A stretch of 8,591 bases of DNA from Thermoanaerobaculia bacterium. GTDB lineage: Bacteria; Acidobacteriota; Thermoanaerobaculia; Multivoradales; UBA5704. Positions 6,201 to 8,591 of this stretch are shown piece by piece. Under the pieces are notes generated by a model. That model saw nothing but the letters and a program-made list of their open reading frames with translations. It was not told the DNA's origin and made no database searches. Both the position numbers and the translations under genes were made by a program. Numbering within the stretch: the first letter of the stretch is position 1; every line of letters starts with the position of its first letter. Where the stretch lies: contig JASLEW010000203.1 in NCBI GenBank assembly GCA_030150965.1, positions 1-8,591 on the forward strand, written 5' to 3'.

Positions 6201-8591
6201 CTCGAACGGCAGCTCCTGGTGGGCGTGGCCGGCGAGCGCCGCGCCGCGCACCGCGGCCAGGTGCGCGCCGAACGGCGGGTCGGCGGACAGGTCGCCGCGC
6301 ATCACCAGGGTGTTGACGAAAAAGCCGATCAGCTCTTCCGTTTCCCGCCGCGTGCGGCCGGCGATCGGCGTGCCCACGCACACCTCCGGCGCATCCGCGA
6401 GCCGGGCAAGCAGGCCCTGGAACGCCGCCAGCAGCACCATGAAGAGCGTCGCCGACCGCTGCCGCGCCAGCCGGACGAGCGCGGCGGTCAGCTCCAGGCC
6501 GAGCGCCGCCGGCAGCGATCCACCCCTGCCACGCCGCACGGCCGGCCGCGGCCGGTCGGCGGGTAGCTCGATCAGCCCGGGCGCTCCGGCGAGGCGGCCG
6601 CGCCAGTACTCAAGCTCCCCGGCCAGCACCGCTCCGGCGAGGCGGTTCCGCTGCCACCCGGCAAAGTCGGCATACTGCACCGGCAGGCCGGCCAGGGGCG
6701 ACGGCAGGCCGCGGGCGAACGCCGTGTAGAGGGCCGTCACCTCCCGCACCAGCACTCCCAGCGACCAGCCGTCGCTCACGATGTGATGAAGCGCGAGCAG
6801 CAGCGCGTGCTCCCTTTCGCCCAGCCGCCAGAGCCGCACCCGCAGCAGCGGCCCGCGCTCCAGGTCGAACGGCCGGCGCGCCTCCGCCGTCATCCATTCG
6901 ATCGCCTCCCGCCGCCGCAGCGCCGGAGGAATCGCCGTCAGATCGATCAGCCCCATCGCCGGGCCGGCCGGCGGCAGGACCACCTGGCGCGCACCGCCTG
7001 CTTCGCCGCGGAAGACCGTGCGCAGAGTCTCGTGCCGCCGCACGACCTCCCCGAGCACCCGCCGCAGCAGCGCGGCCGAGAGGTCCCCCTCGATCCGCAG
7101 GGCGACCGGCATGTTGTAGAGGGCGCCGCCCTCCAGCTGATCGATGAACCACAGCCGCTCCTGCGCGAACGACAGCGGCAGGCCGGCGCCATCTGTCCGC
7201 GGCAAGGGGACGATGGGCGGAGCCGGAGCCGTCTCCTCCTGCCGCAGCCGGGCGATCTCCCGCGCCAGGCCGGCGACCGTCGACTGCTCGAACACCGTCC
7301 GCAGCGGCATCTCGACGCCGAACGTCGCCCGCACCCGCGAGACCAAGCGCGTGGCCACCAGCGAATGGCCCCCCAGGGCAAAGAAGTCGGTGTCCGCTCC
7401 GATCCCGGCGATGCCGGCGCCCTGAGCATGGGCCGTCACCGGCCGGACCGATCCCTCGGGTGCCCGACCGGCGCCGAGCCCCTCCCTCTCTTCGCGGCCG
7501 GCAGCGGCTGCCGCCTGAGCCGTCGATGCTCGTCCAGCCGTGGAAACCTCTCCCGCACTCGCCTCGGCTGCGGCCGGCAGGATGCCGAGGGCCTCGGCGA
7601 AGAGGCCGGCCAGGATCTCCTCGGTCGGGCTGAGCGCCCGCGACGTCTGCGCCGCGGGCGCCTCGGCCCCGGGCGGCGCCGGCCCGTGCTCCGCCAGCCA
7701 CCTCCGGTCCACCTTGCCGCTCGGGGTGATCGGCAGCGCCGCCAACGCCACCACGTGCGCCGGCACCATGTAGGCCGGAAGCCGGCCGCCCAGCTTTTCG
7801 CGCAACGCTCCGGCCGAAGGCTGAGCGCCGGCCTGCGGCACCACGTAGGCCACCAGCCCCCTCCCACCCGGCAGGCCGTCGCGCAGCACCACCACCGCCT
7901 CGGCCACGTCCGGCAGGCCGAGCAGCGCCTGCTCGATCTCTCCCGGCTCGATGCGGAAGCCGCGCAGCTTCACCTGATGATCGATCCGCCCCAGGAACTC
8001 GATCACGCCGTCCGGCCGCTGCCGCCCCAGGTCGCCCGTCCGGTACAGCCGACCGCCCACTCCGCCGGGCATGCCGGAGAGGCCGAGCATGCCGGAGGGG
8101 CCACGCGTACCGGACGGGCTGGGCATGCCGGACGGGTTGGGCATGCCGGAGGCAAGGGGCTTGTCGGACGGGCCAGCAAAGCCGGAGGGGCCGCGCAGGC
8201 CGGATGGGCCGAACGTCTCGAAGGGACCGAAGGGGCCGAACGGGTCGGGCACGAAGGCTGCCGCGGTCAGCGCCGGCGCGCCGAGATAGCCGCGGGCCAG
8301 GCCGGCGCCGCCGATCACCAGCTCCCCGGGCACCCCCGGCGGCACGGGCTCCAGGGCGCGGTCCACGACGTGCACGCGGGCGCCGCGCAGCGGCCGTCCC
8401 AGCGGCAGGTCCGCCGCCGCATCCCACGGCGGCTCCCCCACCCCGCTCAGGCGGTAGCAGGTGGCGATCACCGTCGTCTCGGTCGGCCCGTAGCCGTTGT
8501 AGAGCGCGATGGCCGGCGCCTGCCGCTGCCAGGCGGCGACGCGGTCCGGCCGCGCCTTCTCGCCGCCGATCGACACCAGCCGCAGCGACGG
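1..8591 (-). CDS. Multimodular non-ribosomal peptide synthetase, internal fragment (A-T-C-A-T-C-A-T-C)
   Basis: This is a cytoplasmic assembly-line enzyme that activates amino acids as adenylates, loads them on phosphopantetheine carriers and joins them into a peptide. One minus-strand frame is open across the window (2,863 codons; read triplet by triplet, no stop). It shows ordered NRPS core motifs: three A domains with GK(V/I)DRR lysines at residues 293, 1565 and 2668; three carriers with GGHS serines at 410, 1632 and 2723; and C-domain HHxxxDG motifs at 602-608 and 1829-1835. Neither the true start nor the stop is present, so the protein is longer than 2,863 residues. There is no epimerase, methyltransferase, reductase or thioesterase, so this is an elongation section. 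Long Ala/Gly/Pro-rich insertions interrupt A1, T1 and A2 but keep the frame. The product cannot be named. Identification as an NRPS is near certain; organism and metabolite are unknown. Confidence 0.98.
303..521 (-). other. Peptidyl carrier domain T3
   Basis: This is the carrier of the third module. TPLEEAVAVAFEEVLRVERVG precedes the core motif SFFELGGHSLLA with phosphopantetheine Ser 2723 (423-425); SRLRRAFGVELGLRQLFEQPTVGGLARLVEEAL completes the fold. It has normal length and normal loop 1. The DNA around the core motif is almost identical to that of T1 over 27 bases (one mismatch), which makes the two carriers candidate sites for recombination. A short Arg/Pro/Ala-rich linker leads into C3. 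Confidence 0.97.
567..2150 (-). other. Adenylation domain A3, divergent subfamily, no inserts
   Basis: This domain activates the third amino acid. Motifs are A3 FFTSGTTGKPK (from 2316), A4 SFDAVLRDLL (Asp 2363), A5 NLYGATEAT (from 2456, Ala replacing the usual Pro), A7 LLYLTGDRG (Asp 2562), A8 GRLDEQVKIRGVRIEPAEI and A10 PSGKIDRR (Lys 2668). The A2-motif area is altered to FLAGGAPLILDRGLPAARQ, and signature stretches RTPFRSLGYLDSPEENRRKF and WSFWSGEPL set it apart from A1 and A2. I recall similar A domains in cyanobacterial synthetases. The by-eye pocket is D-A-R-H-F-S-L-L-A-K, which I cannot match to a known substrate. Length, about 528 residues, is typical, and the segment before TGD carries no repeat. 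It clearly belongs to the adenylate-forming family and retains the key lysine. Confidence 0.96.
2175..3515 (-). other. Condensation domain C2 (LCL-like)
   Basis: This domain joins the T2-bound peptide to the amino acid on T3. Motifs are LSFAQERLWFLQQL (Ser 1696), RHETLRT (from 1742), the catalytic HHAIADGWS (His 1829/1830, Asp 1834, Gly 1835), IGCFLNTLVLR (from 1981), HQDVPFEAVLGRL and RDLSRAPLFQVLFN (from 2033). At about 447 residues the length is normal. It resembles C1 closely along its whole length. The HHAIADGWSMGV form fits LCL domains and predicts an L-configured donor. No insertion or missing catalytic residue is seen. Confidence 0.97.
3576..3794 (-). other. Peptidyl carrier domain T2
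   Basis: This is the carrier for the second module. It reads PVEELVAGLFAEVLHRDRVG, then DDFFALGGHSL with phosphopantetheine Ser 1632 (3696-3698), then VVSRVRQAFGVSLGLRDLFEEPTVERL. Length (about 73 residues) and spacing are ordinary; the loop between helix 1 and the core motif has only the usual few residues, which makes the large insertion in T1 stand out. An Ala-rich linker of about 25 residues joins it to A2. The GGHS motif argues against a following epimerase, and C2 indeed starts about 20 residues after the domain. Confidence 0.97.
4224..4397 (-). repeat. Pro/Ala-rich insertion with 9-bp periodicity before the TGD motif of A2
   Basis: About 58 residues (1399-1456) lie between FVPD and LYRTGDR, exactly where A1 carries its 18-bp array. 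The DNA at 4321-4392 is eight 9-bp units of plus-strand form xxC-GGG-xxC, such as gtcgggacc and atcggggtc. In the gene frame they read as a proline at roughly every third residue (for example IPLTPMAPKVP). In the neighbouring minus-strand frame the same bases read Gly-Pro-X triplets (GPK, GPD, GPD), close to the in-frame product of the A1 array. The remaining part, 4224-4320, is Ala/Thr/Pro-rich with a GTPGVP patch. Both conserved flanks are in frame. Compensating sequencing indels are an alternative for the frame change. Confidence 0.82.
5466..5639 (-). repeat. 30-bp tandem repeat (5 full units plus one 24-bp unit) inserted in the N-terminal part of A2
   Basis: Five 30-bp units (5466-5495, 5496-5525, 5526-5555, 5556-5585, 5586-5615) and one 24-bp unit (5616-5639) encode decapeptides of consensus EAGAGAAADV (residues 985-1042), with A/E/G/D/V only lightly varied. 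The final unit in protein order ends TTDA. The array splits RRLRGLG from EMRVGLLAERS, which in other A domains are joined by a few residues at the A1-motif region. Codons ending in A or T (GGA, GCA, GTA, ACA, AGA) are common here but rare in the flanks. The unit length divisible by three lets copy number change without breaking the gene. It is a minisatellite-like insert, probably disordered or helical and solvent exposed. Confidence 0.92.
5844..7181 (-). other. Condensation domain C1 (LCL-like)
   Basis: This domain forms the peptide bond between the T1-bound upstream acyl chain and the amino acid on T2. The canonical motifs are all present: C1 LSFAQERLWF (Ser 474), C2 RHETLRT (519-525), C3 HHIVSDGWS with His 602/603, Asp 607 and Gly 608, C4/C5 region LPADRPRP and IGFFVNTLVMR (from 755), C6 HQELPFEKLVEE (from 791) and C7 TPLFQVFLALQN (812-823). 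Its length of about 446 residues is normal and it has no insertion. HHIVSDGWSxGV, with no extended dual-epimerase motif upstream, fits the LCL class, which accepts an L-configured donor. This agrees with the lack of an epimerase after T1. Confidence 0.97.
7245..7628 (-). other. Peptidyl carrier domain T1 with internal insertion
   Basis: This is the thiolation domain carrying the aminoacyl or peptidyl thioester of module 1. Helix 1 reads TEEILAGLFAEALGI (from about residue 323), and the core motif DFFALGGHSL follows with Ser 410 (7362-7364) as the expected phosphopantetheine site. The domain then continues through VSRVRATFGVEMPLRTVFEQSTVAGLA to about residue 449. The GGHS form, not GGDS, is typical of carriers that do not precede an epimerase. 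The domain spans about 128 residues instead of about 75, because some 58 residues separate LGIL from IGADTDFF, where two or three are usual (see the insert at 7404-7577). Carrier identity is certain; whether the insert affects function is unknown. Confidence 0.95.
7404..7577 (-). repeat. Low-complexity Ala/Gly/Ser-rich insertion in loop 1 of carrier T1
   Basis: About 58 residues (339-396) lie between helix 1 of the carrier and the conserved IGADTDFFALGGHS segment. The first half is dominated by Ala, Ser, Thr and Gly with imperfect (S/A)TAGR/A-type reiterations and a run of five alanines; the second half is Arg/Glu/Gly-rich and then Gly/Ala/Ile. No catalytic motif or membrane segment is seen. 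Codons such as AGT, GTT, GGA, GCA and CGA cluster here, unlike the C/G-ending codons around it. In family members this position is a short loop, so the segment is best read as an in-frame insertion and not as a boundary linker. Confidence 0.75.
7689..8591 (-). other. Adenylation domain A1, C-terminal part (truncated by window edge)
   Basis: This is the second half of an amino-acid-activating domain. Residues 1-11 cover the GGE strand region, then come A5 (NGYGPTETT from residue 32), A6 (GELVIGGAGLARGYL), A7 (LYRTGDL, Asp 187), A8 (GRIDHQVKLRGFRIEPGEIE) and A10 (PSGKVDRR, catalytic Lys 293). The first half, including A3, A4 and part of the specificity pocket, lies outside the window. Aligned by eye to GrsA, the visible pocket positions 299/301/322/330/331 are S, G, G, V, I, which is too few to predict a substrate. 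Between FVPD and LYRTGD there are 65 residues where family members usually have about ten, because of an inserted repeat array annotated separately. Confidence 0.96.
8067..8210 (-). repeat. 18-bp tandem repeat (8 units) coding a collagen-like hexapeptide array inside A1
   Basis: Eight contiguous 18-bp units encode degenerate hexapeptides with the consensus (G/N/S)PSGxx, for example GPSGLR, NPSGMP and GPSGML (residues 128-175). On the plus strand each unit carries a recurring gccgga-like core. A shorter FGP tripeptide repeat with 9-bp period (about 8223-8246) precedes it in the protein. The array sits between FVPD (A6-A7 spacer) and the A7 motif LYRTGDL, a stretch that normally forms a short surface loop. 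Length is a multiple of three and both flanks are intact, so A1 should still fold. The Gly-Pro-Ser composition resembles collagen-like or flexible linker sequence. It is too short and too simple to be a catalytic insert. Confidence 0.9.

Noticed and set aside
5844..7181. Epimerase or dual condensation-epimerase function in C1
   Set aside because: The motif is HHIVSDGWS with standard spacing, no extended dual-domain motif is seen, and the preceding carrier has GGHS and not GGDS.
8049..8243. Catalytic insertion (methyltransferase or oxidase) in an adenylation domain
   Set aside because: The insert is only about 65 residues of simple repeat with no cofactor motif; known interrupted A domains carry inserts several times longer.
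8071..8289. Small plus-strand collagen-like protein
   Set aside because: It is only the 18-bp array and its flank read on the opposite strand; no independent support for expression or a ribosome binding site was seen.
6610..8427. Minus-strand open frame of 605 codons in another phase over A1, T1 and C1
   Set aside because: There are no motifs apart from the repeat array read out of phase. The NRPS motifs in the correct frame (GGHS, HHIVSDG, GKVDRR) settle the coding phase.
1..8591. A gene boundary or promoter between modules
   Set aside because: The NRPS frame has no stop anywhere in the window and inter-domain linkers are short, so all modules lie on one polypeptide.

Overview
The whole window is one piece of a giant non-ribosomal peptide synthetase (NRPS) gene, read on the minus strand. 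A single frame (codons whose lowest plus-strand base is a multiple of 3) stays open from the right edge to the left edge: 2,863 complete codons with no stop, and no natural gene start or end inside the window. None of the shorter open frames on either strand shows a recognisable domain. Residue numbers below count codons from the right edge (residue 1 = bases 8589-8591).

Protein order (right to left on the map): end of an adenylation domain A1 (8591-7689), carrier T1 (7628-7245), condensation domain C1 (7181-5844), A2 (5820-3870), T2 (3794-3576), C2 (3515-2175), A3 (2150-567), T3 (521-303), and the start of C3 (245-1). This is one partial elongation module, two complete C-A-T modules and the first part of a fourth. 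C1 and C2 carry complete HHxxxDG active sites, all three carriers carry the GGHS phosphopantetheine serine, and there is no epimerase, methyltransferase or thioesterase. As read, the line extends a peptide by successive L-type residues, and release lies outside the window.

The unusual part is a set of in-frame, low-complexity insertions of about 58-65 residues in surface-loop positions of otherwise canonical domains: an 18-bp collagen-like repeat before the TGD motif of A1 (8067-8210); an Ala/Gly/Ser-rich insert inside the carrier fold of T1 (7404-7577); a 30-bp tandem repeat near the N-terminus of A2 (5466-5639); and a 9-bp-periodic insert before the TGD motif of A2 (4224-4397), the same site as in A1. 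A3, T2, T3, C1 and C2 lack such inserts. The inserts use codons that are otherwise rare here; by my reading, all three AGA codons of the frame lie in or at the edge of them.

The very high GC content (by eye roughly three quarters) and the multimodular NRPS suggest a secondary-metabolite-rich, high-GC bacterium such as a myxobacterium, actinobacterium or acidobacterium. The sequence alone does not decide among these. There are no tRNAs, rRNAs, mobile elements, CRISPR arrays, or intergenic gaps with promoters or terminators.
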